A stretch of 59,547 nucleotides of DNA, taken from an uncultured Ruminiclostridium sp. (lineage in GTDB: Bacteria; Bacillota; Clostridia; Oscillospirales; Ruminococcaceae). Within the stretch, counting starts at the first letter, position 1; the number at the start of each line of letters is the position of its first letter. The stretch is taken from positions 1-59,547 of the forward strand of contig CATLBH010000013.1 in assembly GCA_949878745.1 (NCBI GenBank), given 5' to 3'. The notes beneath the pieces were generated by a model. That model was not told the DNA's origin, did no database searches, and was given only the letters and a program-made list of their open reading frames with translations. Shown one piece after another: positions 16,228 to 25,864 of this stretch. A program made the position numbers and the translations under genes.

Positions 16228-17103
16228 TTAGTCTTTAAAAATTATACGAAATTTTTCTTCCATAAACGCGGGGTGATAGGACAGCTTGGCTTTTCTGAGA
16301 TTTTCCTCTCCCACGTCCTCCTCGCGGTTTATATACTTGTAATCGGAACAGCGTCGGCTCACAAACTCGCGGTTTATCATAGGATAAGTTCCGTCGTAAT
16401 CGGAGAGCGCCTTTTCAACATGTACGTCAAAGGTGTCCCCGTTTATACCCTCTCCGAAGGTAAAAGCCACGGGCTTCCCCTCCACCTTCAAAAGTCCGCC
16501 GACAAATCCCAGCTTATCAAAGTACTCAAGCCCCTTTTTACAGGCGAACAGCTCCTGTTCAAGAGAAGGATCGCCGCTTCCGGAGTTTTCCTCTCTCCAT
16601 TTTTCCAGCACCGTTTCACATTCCCCGACGTTTTCTCCCGATATATCCTCGTAGCTCCAGTCGTTTTGTACAAAGCGGTTGATAAAGTTCCTTTTGGAGT
16701 GATATTTTTTCCCGATAAGGGTGGACAAATCCTCGAAATTGTAACAGTAATCGTAAAAATCGGGGTTTGAATAAATCTCCAAATCGTCGCCGTAGGTTTC
16801 CTTGAGATACTCCATTCCGCTTTTGGGGGAGCTGCCGAAGCAAAGGCGGCGCCCCTGTGAGCGGCTGTAATTTCGGAGCTCCTCCACGATCTCCTTGAAA
16901 TCGCCCCTTCCCGAAGGATAGAAAAATTCCCCCTCGCTGCTCACAATATAAAAATCCTTGTAAAAAGCTACCTTTATATTAAAAGGCTCGCTCCAGATAA
17001 AATTGTTCCCGAAGGTATATTCACAGCCTCGATAGCCCGAATAGGACAAAAGCTCCTTCGCCCGCTCTCTGTCCTCTATTTTTATGTCTCTGAATTCCAG
17101 CAT
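16228..17103 (-). CDS. DUF2156 (phosphatidylglycerol lysyltransferase C-terminal-like) protein
   Basis: A 291-aa soluble protein of the DUF2156 family, two fused GNAT folds like the catalytic half of MprF, but without the membrane flippase part. Recognisable pieces are MLEFRDIKIEDRERAKELL at the start, the central KKYHSKRNFINRFVQN, and KPVAFTFGEGINGDTFDVHVE followed by YPMINREFVSRRC and YINREEDVGEENLRKAKLSY. Relatives in Clostridia are annotated as acyl/aminoacyl-transferase-like with unknown substrate. The gene is 3 bp from tmk and 14 bp from the DJ-1 gene. A separate MprF-like flippase lies at 37237-38280. Confidence 0.85.
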   Translation of the reverse strand: MLEFRDIKIEDRERAKELLSYSGYRGCEYTFGNNFIWSEPFNIKVAFYKDFYIVSSEGEFFYPSGRGDFKEIVEELRNYSRSQGRRLCFGSSPKSGMEYLKETYGDDLEIYSNPDFYDYCYNFEDLSTLIGKKYHSKRNFINRFVQNDWSYEDISGENVGECETVLEKWREENSGSGDPSLEQELFACKKGLEYFDKLGFVGGLLKVEGKPVAFTFGEGINGDTFDVHVEKALSDYDGTYPMINREFVSRRCSDYKYINREEDVGEENLRKAKLSYHPAFMEEKFRIIFKD

Positions 17104-17106
17104 AAA

Positions 17107-17763
17107 TTATTTTAACAATTCCTTTATTTTTAATATTACAGTCCGATGTATACTGTCAATCGACAGCGGCTCCCCGTCTTGGGCACAGGGGATCATTATC
17201 CAGCCTTCCTTTTTCGCCACATATTCCGCCGCGCTTCGGCATTCGTTCATAAACCGAAGATTGCTCTCGTGAATATCCAGCTTTTTTTCGTCCCCACCAT
17301 AGCGCTTTAGAAGAAGCTTTCTCGAAATATCCGTTGGCATATCGAGAAAAAGTGTGGCGAAAGGCTTCGGCATTCCGAATTTATTATACTCCATATCGTA
17401 CAGCCAATTCAGATATTCCTCCCATTTTTCCTTGGGAAGCTTAGTCATCTGGTACATTGCGTTGCTGCTCACATATCGGGCGGATATAACGGTTCTTCCC
17501 TCTCTTATGTCTTGTTCCCAATCGGTTTTATAGCTTGTATACCTGTCCACGGCGTAAAAACAACTGGCGGAATAGGCGCTGACGGATTTGTCCTCTTCGC
17601 CGTATTCGCCGTTAAGATAGCTTTTCACTATTTTTCCCGACGGCGAATCGTAATTGGGGAAGGTGATATATCTGAAATCGGGATAAATCTTTTTTAAAAG
17701 CTCTATCTGAGTGGTTTTTCCGCCCCCGTCAAGACCTTCTATTACTATAAGTTTTTTTTCCAA
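17107..17763 (-). CDS. tmk: Thymidylate kinase (dTMP kinase-like)
   Basis: Phosphorylates dTMP to dTDP. P-loop GLDGGGKTTQ at 9-18, a DRYTSY motif near 93 with the catalytic Arg, and an Arg-containing lid region (KLLLKRYGGDEKKLDIHE). 218 aa. The P-loop has Gly-Gly-Gly where classical TMPKs have Gly-(A/S/T)-Gly, and the sequence fits the clostridial deoxynucleoside-kinase-like branch, so a broader nucleoside-monophosphate role is possible. A GGCGTC/GACGCC hairpin (about 17797-17813) lies upstream. Confidence 0.87.
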   Translation of the reverse strand: MEKKLIVIEGLDGGGKTTQIELLKKIYPDFRYITFPNYDSPSGKIVKSYLNGEYGEEDKSVSAYSASCFYAVDRYTSYKTDWEQDIREGRTVISARYVSSNAMYQMTKLPKEKWEEYLNWLYDMEYNKFGMPKPFATLFLDMPTDISRKLLLKRYGGDEKKLDIHESNLRFMNECRSAAEYVAKKEGWIMIPCAQDGEPLSIDSIHRTVILKIKELLK

Positions 17764-17847
17764 AAAAATGTTCCTCGTTTCACGGGCAAAATACGGCGTC
17801 TGACCGACGCCGACCCATATATTGTAATTTTACCACAAATTTCCCTT

Positions 17848-19020
17848 TTAGTCAAGTTCCGCCAGCTGTCTTTCTATATTTATAATGGGAACCGCTTTTT
17901 TGTCAAGAGCGCTGATCCCGCTGACCGTCATTTCGCGGATCTGTCTGTCGGAAAGCCTGAATTTATACGGCGCCGCCAGATCGAAAATAAGCGTGTTTCC
18001 CGCCGGATTTTTAACCACGCGAAAATCGTGTATGGAAAGTCCCTCGTCTATTTCCTTCACCGCTTTCTTTACCGCCCTGAAAAGCTCCGCGGTTTCCTCG
18101 TCGTCTATGTCCACCGGGTCTATATGGATAGTTACGCCGCAGCCGAATTTTTCCTTGAATTCCGTTTCGATACCGTCCACAAGGGTGTGAGCGTCGGAAA
18201 GGGGCATTGATGAGGTGACCTCCGCGTGAAAGGAAATAAAGGTGACTCCCACTCCGTAATTATGCACGATCAGGTCGTGCATTCCGATTATTCCCTCATA
18301 AGAATTCACCGTGTTCTTTATATCCTCCACCAGCTCCTTTTCGGGCATCTGTCCCATAAGCGGCGAAAGGCTTTCCTTGGCGGTCTTAAGCCCCGACGCC
18401 ACTATAAAGGCGGAAACCAGAAGACCCGCCCAGCCGTCTATGTTAACGTCAAAAATAACGCTCGCCGCCATTCCCAAAATAACGGCGGCCGTAGCGGTCA
18501 CGTCGGAAATACTGTCGGCGGCGGTGGCTTTAAGGGATACCGAGTTGATTTCGGTTCCCAGCTTTCTGTTGAAAAAAAACATCCAAAGCTTAACCATCAC
18601 CGACGCGAACAGTATCCCAAAGGTTAAACCGCTTATCTCCGGCTCTTCGGGAACCATTATCTTGTCGAAGGAGCTCTTGGCGAGCTCCACCCCCATAAGG
18701 GCGATGATAAAGGAAATAATAAGACCCGACACATATTCCGCTCTTCCGTGACCGAAAGGGTGTTCCCTGTCGGGAGGGGTCATAGCTATCTTAAAACCCA
18801 CCATATTTACTATGGAGGAGCCCGCGTCGGAAAGATTGTTGACCGCGTCCGCCACCACCGACACCGCTCCCGAAAGTATTCCCGCGACAAGCTTTCCCGT
18901 GAAAAGAAGAAGATTCAGTATTATGCCCGTTACCCCCGACAGAAAACCGTATTTCTTCCGGGTATCCGGAGTATCCTTCGCGTTTTTTCCTATAAAAATT
19001 TTTATTAAAAATTCAGTCAT
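17848..19020 (-). CDS. Cation diffusion facilitator (CDF) metal exporter
   Basis: Proton-coupled divalent-metal exporter of the CDF family. Six membrane helices occupy about 25-215, with metal-site motifs DAVNNLSDAGSSI (helix 2) and DSISDVTA (helix 5) and the HPFGHGRAEY loop. The cytoplasmic region (about 215-390) contains a CDF dimerisation domain with ISFHAEVTSSMPLSDAH and TIHIDPVD. At 390 aa it is longer than the ~300-aa average through an extended C-terminus. Metal specificity (Zn, Fe, Mn, Co) cannot be called. The promoter is at 19128-19156. Confidence 0.92.
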   Translation of the reverse strand: MTEFLIKIFIGKNAKDTPDTRKKYGFLSGVTGIILNLLLFTGKLVAGILSGAVSVVADAVNNLSDAGSSIVNMVGFKIAMTPPDREHPFGHGRAEYVSGLIISFIIALMGVELAKSSFDKIMVPEEPEISGLTFGILFASVMVKLWMFFFNRKLGTEINSVSLKATAADSISDVTATAAVILGMAASVIFDVNIDGWAGLLVSAFIVASGLKTAKESLSPLMGQMPEKELVEDIKNTVNSYEGIIGMHDLIVHNYGVGVTFISFHAEVTSSMPLSDAHTLVDGIETEFKEKFGCGVTIHIDPVDIDDEETAELFRAVKKAVKEIDEGLSIHDFRVVKNPAGNTLIFDLAAPYKFRLSDRQIREMTVSGISALDKKAVPIINIERQLAELD

Positions 19021-19127
19021 AACAAATCTCCGTGTCCCGCGCTGTCTGCGCGCTGTACAAATACCGTTTACGTCTTACGTCGGCTTAAAGCGTATCTATT
19101 GAGAAAGCGATAATATAAATTATTCTA

Positions 19128-19156
19128 ATTTTACTATAATAAAACCTGTTTGTCAA
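19128..19156 (-). promoter_or_regulatory. Sigma-A promoter of the CDF gene
   Basis: On the minus strand TTGACA (19151-19156), 17-nt spacer, TAAAAT (19128-19133). It is divergent from the secG promoter ~100 bp away. The rest of 19021-19366 shows no gene. Confidence 0.65.
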
Positions 19157-19257
19157 ATAAAATTTTCCACAAAATACTTTTATACATACGCCCCGATAAA
19201 AAGGCGCCGAAAAAATCCATAAACCCTAAATTCTTCCTAAAATCTTTAAAAAAACTA

Positions 19258-19286
19258 TTGCATTTTTCCCAAAACTGTGTTATAAT
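19258..19286 (+). promoter_or_regulatory. Sigma-A promoter of secG
   Basis: TTGCAT (19258-19263), 17-nt spacer, TATAAT (19281-19286); an AGGAAGGAAG ribosome site precedes the secG ATG. Confidence 0.75.
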
Positions 19287-19366
19287 GTAATGCGTGTCAA
19301 TACAAAAGCTTCTCTAAGGCTTTATATAAAATCAGGACAGATCAAAACAGGAAGGAAGATTTTTAA

Positions 19367-19771
19367 ATGTCAGTTTTAGAAATAGTTGCGGCGATACTGC
19401 TGATCTTAGCGTGCGTTTTTATCATTCTTGTGGTACTTATGCAGGATTCCAAGCAGGGTATGTCTCAGGCCATTTCGGGTGCCAGCGGAGACAACTACTA
19501 TCAGAAAAATTCGGGCAGAACAAAGGAAGCCAAGCTTGCCCGTATGACAAAAACGGCGGCCGTACTGGTATTTATAGTGGCTTTGCTGGTTAACCTTATC
19601 ACCATTTACGGCTGGGGAAAATCCGACGGAAGCCAGACTTCCACCACCACTCCCTCAGTAACCACCACCGTCGCCGATGATACGTCGGCCGAAGACACAA
19701 CGCCCTCCGAAGATACGGCGTCGGGCGAAGATACCTCGGCGGAAGATACCACAACACCCGCGGCTGAATAA
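19367..19771 (+). CDS. secG: Preprotein translocase subunit SecG with acidic Ser/Thr tail
   Basis: Small auxiliary subunit of the SecYEG channel. Two membrane helices (about 4-22 and 60-83) flank the conserved loop KQGMSQAISGASGDNY. Normal SecG ends near residue 80-85; this one continues about 45 residues in a low-complexity tail of Thr, Ser, Asp and Glu (repeated DTSAEDTTPSEDT-like units). In the known SecG topology the C-terminus faces outside. It is followed by a terminator and then rnr, the common Gram-positive order secG-rnr. Confidence 0.93.
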   Translation: MSVLEIVAAILLILACVFIILVVLMQDSKQGMSQAISGASGDNYYQKNSGRTKEAKLARMTKTAAVLVFIVALLVNLITIYGWGKSDGSQTSTTTPSVTTTVADDTSAEDTTPSEDTASGEDTSAEDTTTPAAE

Positions 19772-19778
19772 TAAAATC

Positions 19779-19803
19779 AAGGGGCGATTTTTCGCCCCTT
19801 TTA
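19779..19803 (+). terminator. Terminator after secG
   Basis: AAGGGGCG / CGCCCCTT hairpin with a T-rich loop and a short trailing T-run, 8 bp after the secG stop. Read-through into rnr is possible. Confidence 0.75.
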
Positions 19804-19872
19804 AGTTATTGCTCCCAAATAACGGGAGTTTAGCTTATCCGACCCTATTTTTATTTACGAAAGGACAAGCCA

Positions 19873-22041
19873 ATGCGTACCGATATCAGAGAGAAAATAT
19901 TTGTTTTGCTGTATGAAAAAGGAGAGAAAGGGCTTACCGAGCCGGAAATAATTTCCCTCATAGGAAAAAAGAAGGACAATAAAATAATCAGCAGAGAGCT
20001 GGAGGATATGAAGCGCTTTAAAGTGCTGAATTACTCCAAACTCCGCTATTCCCTTAAAAATCCCGATAAATTTTATTTGGGGGCAGTGACTCGCTGCGCC
20101 CGTGGCCATGGGTTCGTTAAACTGGAGAACTGCCCTAACGAAGAGGAAGAGGGCGAGGAGGTATTTATAAGGGGAAAGGACTTTCACGGCGCGGTTCCCG
20201 GCGACAAGGTGCTGGTAAAAATAATCGCGGACAAGGATGAATACAACCGTTCCCGAACGGCGGTCGTGACCTCCGTTATGGAGCTGTCCGAAAGTATGCT
20301 TACCGGAGTGGTGGTCGACTATAACGGCGAAATACGCCTGATGCCCTCCTCCTTTTCTTCCCCCGTTCCCCTCTCCATAGTGGGCTTTGGGGAACAGGCG
20401 GTGAGAGTGGGCGATAAAGTGCGCTTTGAAATAAAAAAGAGAGGCGAGCGCCACTCGGAGCACGTCGCCACCATAACGGAGGTATTCGGAAGCTCCGATA
20501 TAGCCAGAGTCTCGGTAAAAGCGTATATAGAGGAAAAACAGATACCCACCGAATTTCCCGAGGAGATAATAAGAGAAGCGGAGGAAATCGAAAAGAAGGG
20601 TATCCCCGCCAGCGAAAAGGCAATGCGCACCGATCTGCGCGATCTCCCCATATTCACCATAGACGGCGCGGACACAAAGGACATAGACGACGCGATAAGT
20701 ATCGAAAAGACCGCCAAGGGCTTTAAATTGGGCGTTCACATAGCCGACGTTTCCCACTATGTGAAAAAAGGCACCGCTCTGGATCAGGAAGCCCGCAAAA
20801 GAGGAACCAGCGTTTACATCGCCGATATGGTAATACCCATGCTGCCCAAGGAGCTGAGCAACGGCATTTGCTCCCTTAACCCCAACGAGGAACGTCTGGC
20901 TTTTTCCTGTCTTATGGAACTGGACAACGAGGGAGAAATCACCAAGTACCGCTTTGTAAAATCCCTCATCAGATCGAGAGTCAAGGGCGTATACAGCGAG
21001 GTAAACAAGATTCTTTCGGGCGAAGCCGACGACGGGTTAAAGGAAAAATACGCGGAGGTCATCGGCGAAATACCCGTAATGAACGAGCTTGCCTCCATAC
21101 TTATACAAAACAGGATAAAAAGAGGCGCTCCCGAAATAAACAGCGTGGAAAGCAAAATAATCTGCGACGAAAACGGCGTATGCATAGATATTAAAGCCCG
21201 CCAAAGCGGCGTCGCCGAGGGAATAATAGAAGAATTTATGCTGGCCGCAAACAATTGCGCCGCGAAAGTGGGAATGTCCAACCATATTCCCTTTGTTTAC
21301 CGCGTTCACGAAGCGCCCACGGCGGAAAAGCTGATGATGCTTAAGGACACGCTGGTGGCTATGGGAATCGAACCCAAGGGAATAAACGAAACCTCCTGCG
21401 CCAAGGATCTGGCGAATATATTAAGAGAATGCAAGGACGATCCCAGAGCGCCCATTATACACCGTATGACCCTTCGCACCATGATGAAGGCGAAGTACAG
21501 CGAAAATCCCATAGGCCACTTCGGATTGGTGATGAAGGAATATGCCCACTTTACCTCACCGATCCGCCGCCTTGCGGATTTGTCCATTCACAGAATACTT
21601 ACCGATTACGTTATGGGAGAGGCCGCCAAGCTTGAAAAGCGCTACACCCGCTTCGCCAATGAAAATTCCGCGAGAGCCAGCGATACCGAAGTCACAGCCA
21701 TAAACGCGGAAAGGGACTGTGAAAAGTACTACGCCGCCGAATATATGAAAAGCCACGTGGGAGAACAATTCGAGGGAATCATCTCCGGCGTGATAAACAG
21801 CGGCATTTTTGTGGAGCTGCCCAACACCGTTGAAGGAAGAATCGATACCTTTACCCTTCCCGAAGGCGAATATGAGGTAAGAAACGGGATTATGCTGGCG
21901 GAAATGCTTTCCAACACCGTTTACGCCATGGGGGACAAGGTAAAAGTCACATTGTCGGCGGTTAACGTGGGAGCGGGACAGATTGATTTCGTTCTGGACG
22001 AGCATATTCCAATGAGTACTAAAAAAAATGACGATAAATAA
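19873..22041 (+). CDS. rnr: Ribonuclease R
   Basis: Processive 3'-5' exoribonuclease that degrades structured RNA. In order: N-terminal winged helix (KGLTEPEIISLIGKKKDNK), two cold-shock domains (about 65-210), the RNB catalytic domain with FTIDGADTKDIDDAISIE (catalytic Asp cluster at about 258-275) and FVYRVHEAP, and a C-terminal S1 domain (VGEQFEGIISGVINSGIFVEL). At 722 aa it is full-length, without the long basic tail of enterobacterial enzymes. SmpB is not in this window. Confidence 0.96.
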   Translation: MRTDIREKIFVLLYEKGEKGLTEPEIISLIGKKKDNKIISRELEDMKRFKVLNYSKLRYSLKNPDKFYLGAVTRCARGHGFVKLENCPNEEEEGEEVFIRGKDFHGAVPGDKVLVKIIADKDEYNRSRTAVVTSVMELSESMLTGVVVDYNGEIRLMPSSFSSPVPLSIVGFGEQAVRVGDKVRFEIKKRGERHSEHVATITEVFGSSDIARVSVKAYIEEKQIPTEFPEEIIREAEEIEKKGIPASEKAMRTDLRDLPIFTIDGADTKDIDDAISIEKTAKGFKLGVHIADVSHYVKKGTALDQEARKRGTSVYIADMVIPMLPKELSNGICSLNPNEERLAFSCLMELDNEGEITKYRFVKSLIRSRVKGVYSEVNKILSGEADDGLKEKYAEVIGEIPVMNELASILIQNRIKRGAPEINSVESKIICDENGVCIDIKARQSGVAEGIIEEFMLAANNCAAKVGMSNHIPFVYRVHEAPTAEKLMMLKDTLVAMGIEPKGINETSCAKDLANILRECKDDPRAPIIHRMTLRTMMKAKYSENPIGHFGLVMKEYAHFTSPIRRLADLSIHRILTDYVMGEAAKLEKRYTRFANENSARASDTEVTAINAERDCEKYYAAEYMKSHVGEQFEGIISGVINSGIFVELPNTVEGRIDTFTLPEGEYEVRNGIMLAEMLSNTVYAMGDKVKVTLSAVNVGAGQIDFVLDEHIPMSTKKNDDK

Positions 22042-22053
22042 TCCTATATATTA

Positions 22054-22104
22054 AAAATTCGGGAATCGCAAAAGCACAATGCTTATGCGGATTCCCGAAT
22101 TTTT
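22054..22104. terminator. Bidirectional terminator between rnr and the ABC exporter
   Basis: AAAATTCGGGAATC (22054-22067) pairs with GATTCCCGAATTTTT (22090-22104), with an inner hairpin AAGCACAATGCTT. It is U-rich in both directions and lies between convergent genes. Confidence 0.85.
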
Positions 22105-22140
22105 ATTGTATCGTCTTATATAATTAACCAAAGAGCAGCA

Positions 22141-23961
22141 TCAATTATAATACTGCGCCTGCGCCCTGAACATCTCCGAATAAATTCCCCCGTCTATCTT
22201 CACCAATTCCTCATGTGTTCCGTACTCCTTTATCCTCCCCTCGGAAAATACCGCTATCCTGTCGCAAAACTTACAGCTTGAAAGCCTGTGAGAAATATAA
22301 ATAGCCGTTTTGCCGCCTACCAGCGTGTCGAACTGTCTGTATATCTCATACTCCGCCACGGGATCCAATGCCGCCGTGGGTTCGTCCAGTATAACCACCG
22401 GAGCTTTCTTATAAAGCGCTCTCGCTATGGCCATCTTCTGCTGTTCGCCGCCCGAAGGCTCTATTCCGTTTTCATCAAAGGATTTGAACAGTATGGTATC
22501 GGAGCCTTTTTCCTGCGAATCGATTTTTTCCTTAAGCCCCACCTGTTCGATTATTCCCTCCACCTTATCCTGATCATCGTTCAAATTATCCAAAACGATA
22601 TTTTCCTTTATTGAAAAGGCAAAAAGCTTGAAATCCTGAAAAACGGGAGAGAAAATACTCATATATTCGCCGTAGTCGTATTCCTTTATATTTACCCCAT
22701 CCAAGAGTATCTCACCCTCCGTAGGGTCGTAAAGACGGCAGAGAAGTTTTACAAATGTGGTCTTCCCCGCGCCGTTAAGCCCCACCACGGAAAGATGCTC
22801 TCCCTGACGAAGGGTCACCGAAACACCGTCCAAAACCTTTACTTCGGTATTGGGATAGGCAAAGGAAACGTTTCTGAACTCAATAACGTGATCGGCGCCT
22901 TTTACGTGACGTGTCCCCTTTTCTATCGCGGCGGGGTATTCCATAAGCTTTATGTACTCGTATGCGTAGTTGGTGCGCTTTATTATGTCCTGTACGTTCC
23001 AAAGAAGATATGACATACAGCTTTGGAACGTGGAGCCGGCGGAAAGCATTTGGCTGAAGATGGGAATGGTTATGCTTCCTGTAAGCACAAGTATTCCCAG
23101 ATACAGATAGGAGGCTATGTCCTTGGCCACTCTCACGCCGTTGGATACGTGGTTCCAGGGCAGCTCCCTCGCCGCCCTTCTCGCCCAGTGGCTCACCTGT
23201 TCGTCGGTAACGCTGTTCCATTTTCCCAGCATCATATCCTTTGCGCCGTAAAGCCTTATGTCCTTCCCGTAGCGGAAGTCCACCAGATTAAAGCCGTAAT
23301 AACCGAAAACGCGGTTAAGCTTTGACAGTCCCTTATAGGACTCTATTTCTATTTGATTGGTCTTGTTGGTAACAAAAACGTTTACCGCCACCACAACGGC
23401 GGTTATAAGAAAAAGAACGGGAGCGTAAAGGGCGATCAGCGTAACCGACCCTAAAATAGTCAAAAGGTTGGAAATCATTTCAAAGAAGGGGGAGCAAATT
23501 CCGTTCACCCCGCCCGAATACCAGCTCATTCCCGTATTTGCCGCTTCAACCTGATCCAAGGCCTTTTTGTCCTCGGTGTGCTGGAAATCCATTTCCATCA
23601 CCCGTTTTCCCATTTCCACCGAGAAGTGATTTTCGAATTTTTCTGAGTATTTTTCTCTGATTAAACTGAGCTGAGAGCCCGCCAGCGACAAAAGATTCAA
23701 GCCCGCCGCCAGCACTGCGGTATATAAAATCAGCTTTTCCATATCCCGCCCGCCCAGCAGCTCGGCTATAATAAGCGGGGTAACTATAATGCTTACAAAG
23801 GGCTGAACCGCGTCGACTATTGTTTTTAACAGGCTCACGAAAAAATACCCCTTGTGAAGCTTCCAGGCGATTGGTATAAAATATTTTAAGGTTTTTACCG
23901 CTATGGCCGTTTCGCTCGGCGCGGACGCTCCGCCCGATTTTTCTTTGTTTTTCTTAAACAT
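22141..23961 (-). CDS. ABC exporter half-transporter (subunit 2)
   Basis: ABC-type exporter with an N-terminal six-helix membrane domain (about 30-330) and a C-terminal ATPase: Walker A VGLNGAGKTTFVKLL (about 393), signature PSGGEQQKMAIARAL and Walker B VVILDEPTAALDP, then the ISHRLSSCKFCDRI H-loop. The signature has Pro-Ser-Gly-Gly rather than Leu-Ser-Gly-Gly. 606 aa. It overlaps the partner gene by 8 bp, so the two probably form a heterodimer of the clostridial multidrug/peptide exporter type. Substrate unknown. Confidence 0.9.
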   Translation of the reverse strand: MFKKNKEKSGGASAPSETAIAVKTLKYFIPIAWKLHKGYFFVSLLKTIVDAVQPFVSIIVTPLIIAELLGGRDMEKLILYTAVLAAGLNLLSLAGSQLSLIREKYSEKFENHFSVEMGKRVMEMDFQHTEDKKALDQVEAANTGMSWYSGGVNGICSPFFEMISNLLTILGSVTLIALYAPVLFLITAVVVAVNVFVTNKTNQIEIESYKGLSKLNRVFGYYGFNLVDFRYGKDIRLYGAKDMMLGKWNSVTDEQVSHWARRAARELPWNHVSNGVRVAKDIASYLYLGILVLTGSITIPIFSQMLSAGSTFQSCMSYLLWNVQDIIKRTNYAYEYIKLMEYPAAIEKGTRHVKGADHVIEFRNVSFAYPNTEVKVLDGVSVTLRQGEHLSVVGLNGAGKTTFVKLLCRLYDPTEGEILLDGVNIKEYDYGEYMSIFSPVFQDFKLFAFSIKENIVLDNLNDDQDKVEGIIEQVGLKEKIDSQEKGSDTILFKSFDENGIEPSGGEQQKMAIARALYKKAPVVILDEPTAALDPVAEYEIYRQFDTLVGGKTAIYISHRLSSCKFCDRIAVFSEGRIKEYGTHEELVKIDGGIYSEMFRAQAQYYN

Positions 23962-25849
23962 TTAACGCCGCCTCCTGTCCGAAGCTGTTTTCGTTATCCG
24001 CTTCGCCGTTGTTTTCGTCCTTATAGTACTGCGCCTGAATCTCGAACATTTCCGCGTAAGCTCCTCCTTTTTGGAGCAATTCCTCGTGAGTGCCCCGCTC
24101 AACCATTTCCCCCGACTTAAACATGGCTATACTGTCACAGAAGCGGGTGGAGGAAAGGCGGTGAGAAATGTAAACCGCCGTTTTCTTACCTATTATCTCG
24201 TCAAAGCTTTTGTAAAGCCTGTATTCCGCCAGCGCGTCCAAAGCGGCGGTGGGCTCGTCAAGCACTATTATCGGCGCGTTTTTGTAAAGCGCTCTGGCAA
24301 GGGCAAGCTTCTGCTTTTCCCCTCCCGAAAGATCCACGCCGCTGTCGTCTATAATCTTTAAAAGCTGAGTGTCCACGCCGTTTTCGAGAGATAAAAGCTT
24401 TTCCTTAAGTCCGCCCTGTTCGAGACAATTTTCGCAAAGAGCCTTGTCGGTCTCCTCCGGCGTTTTCATGGAAACGTTTTCCGCCATGGGGAAGGCGAAT
24501 ATTTCCACATTCTGGAAAACGGGAGAAAACAGCTCGAAATATTCCTTCCTTCTGAATTTCTTTATATTTGTCCCGTTTAAAAGTATCTCTCCCTCGGTAA
24601 CGTCGTAAAGCCTGAGAAGAAGCTTTATAAAGGTGGTCTTTCCCGCTCCGTTCAAACCCACCACCGCAAGGCGCTTTCCCGTCTCCAGGGTAAGGGTGAG
24701 ATTTTTCAGGGCGTAGTCCTCCTGACCCTTGTACTTAAAGGAAACGTTTTTAAACTCGAATATGTATTCGTCCGTTGGGGGCAAGGGCAGGCATTCCGAC
24801 TCGTCCTCTTCCGGAAGATCCATAAAAGAGCGGAAATCGTCCGTCTGCATACTGCGTTCCTTTAAAGTACCCATGGCGTTGAATATTCTGGTGAGAGCGG
24901 AGGAAAAGGAGAACGCCAATCCCGTGTAAAGCGTGAAATCGCCTATGGAAATATTGCCCCCAAGAAAAGTATTTATAAACACAAAGTAAACCGTCGCCAT
25001 AGCCGCTATCTGAAGCCCGTTGGAAACCGCCGAGTTAAGCATCCAGAGATTTTTGCTGTGAATGGTCCTACTCTGTTTTTCGCTTATAATATCCCGCTGT
25101 TTTCCCAAAAGCCAATTTTTCATTCCAAAAAGGCGTATGTCCTTGGCGTAGTCGAAGCTTCGGGTGGTCTGTTCCATATAGTGTATTTTGCGCCAGATAT
25201 TGCCCAGCTTATCCCAGACCTCTTTTTTGTCCCTCTTCACCGTATGGCGGAAAAACAGGAACTGTAAAACCGCGACCACCGCCAGCGCCGCGATAAGCCG
25301 CCAGTCCAGCGCGACGATCATGGTCAGGGTAACGACAAGCGTAACCGCGTCAACCCCGATGTCGTGTATGGAATGCATCATGCCCTCGACCCCGTTGGTA
25401 TTTCCCCCGGTGGCGCTGGTGGCTTTTTCGTGCAGATCCAGTATATCCGGCTGCTCCAGGGTCTGGTAATCCATTGACATCATCTTCGCCACCCGCTCGG
25501 TGATGACCCTCATTCTCACGCAGATCATTTTGTACCACACCTTGTTGCCAGCGTACACGTTAAGAACGGTAAAAATAAGCACCACCGCCGAAACCGCCGC
25601 CAGCATTTTCAAAAGCGGCGCCATATCCGGATTCCCCGCCGCGCTTTGTACCTCCAGTATATCGAGAATAAACTTACCCACGAAATTCCAAAGATAGTTC
25701 ATGGAGGACTGAGTAATTACGCTTAATCCCATTACAAACAGGAGGGTGGGGTAATATTTCCTGATTTTTCCGAGTATAAAGACGACGTTTTTGGCTATGC
25801 CGTACTCGATATGGAATTTGTTTTCGTTTTCTTTTTTCTTCTTTTTCAC
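23954..25849 (-). CDS. ABC exporter half-transporter (subunit 1)
   Basis: Partner of the gene at 22141-23961. Six-helix membrane domain (about 30-345) and ATPase domain with VVGLNGAGKTTFIKLLLRL, LSGGEKQKLALARALY, IIVLDEPTAALDA and ISHRLSSTRFCDS. 631 aa; starts at GTG after GGAAG, with a Lys-rich N-terminus. It is expressed leftward below an XRE regulator (26440-27321), a small ORF and an AraC fragment, an arrangement typical of drug- or peptide-responsive exporters. Which substrate it exports cannot be told. Confidence 0.9.
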   Translation of the reverse strand: MKKKKKENENKFHIEYGIAKNVVFILGKIRKYYPTLLFVMGLSVITQSSMNYLWNFVGKFILDILEVQSAAGNPDMAPLLKMLAAVSAVVLIFTVLNVYAGNKVWYKMICVRMRVITERVAKMMSMDYQTLEQPDILDLHEKATSATGGNTNGVEGMMHSIHDIGVDAVTLVVTLTMIVALDWRLIAALAVVAVLQFLFFRHTVKRDKKEVWDKLGNIWRKIHYMEQTTRSFDYAKDIRLFGMKNWLLGKQRDIISEKQSRTIHSKNLWMLNSAVSNGLQIAAMATVYFVFINTFLGGNISIGDFTLYTGLAFSFSSALTRIFNAMGTLKERSMQTDDFRSFMDLPEEDESECLPLPPTDEYIFEFKNVSFKYKGQEDYALKNLTLTLETGKRLAVVGLNGAGKTTFIKLLLRLYDVTEGEILLNGTNIKKFRRKEYFELFSPVFQNVEIFAFPMAENVSMKTPEETDKALCENCLEQGGLKEKLLSLENGVDTQLLKIIDDSGVDLSGGEKQKLALARALYKNAPIIVLDEPTAALDALAEYRLYKSFDEIIGKKTAVYISHRLSSTRFCDSIAMFKSGEMVERGTHEELLQKGGAYAEMFEIQAQYYKDENNGEADNENSFGQEAALNV

Positions 25850-25864
25850 CTTGTGATCTTCCTT

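Noticed and set aside
19855-20757. 300-codon open frame antisense to rnr
   Set aside because: It mirrors the RNase R gene, has a Tyr/Gly/Phe-rich composition typical of antisense frames and no ribosome site or family motif.
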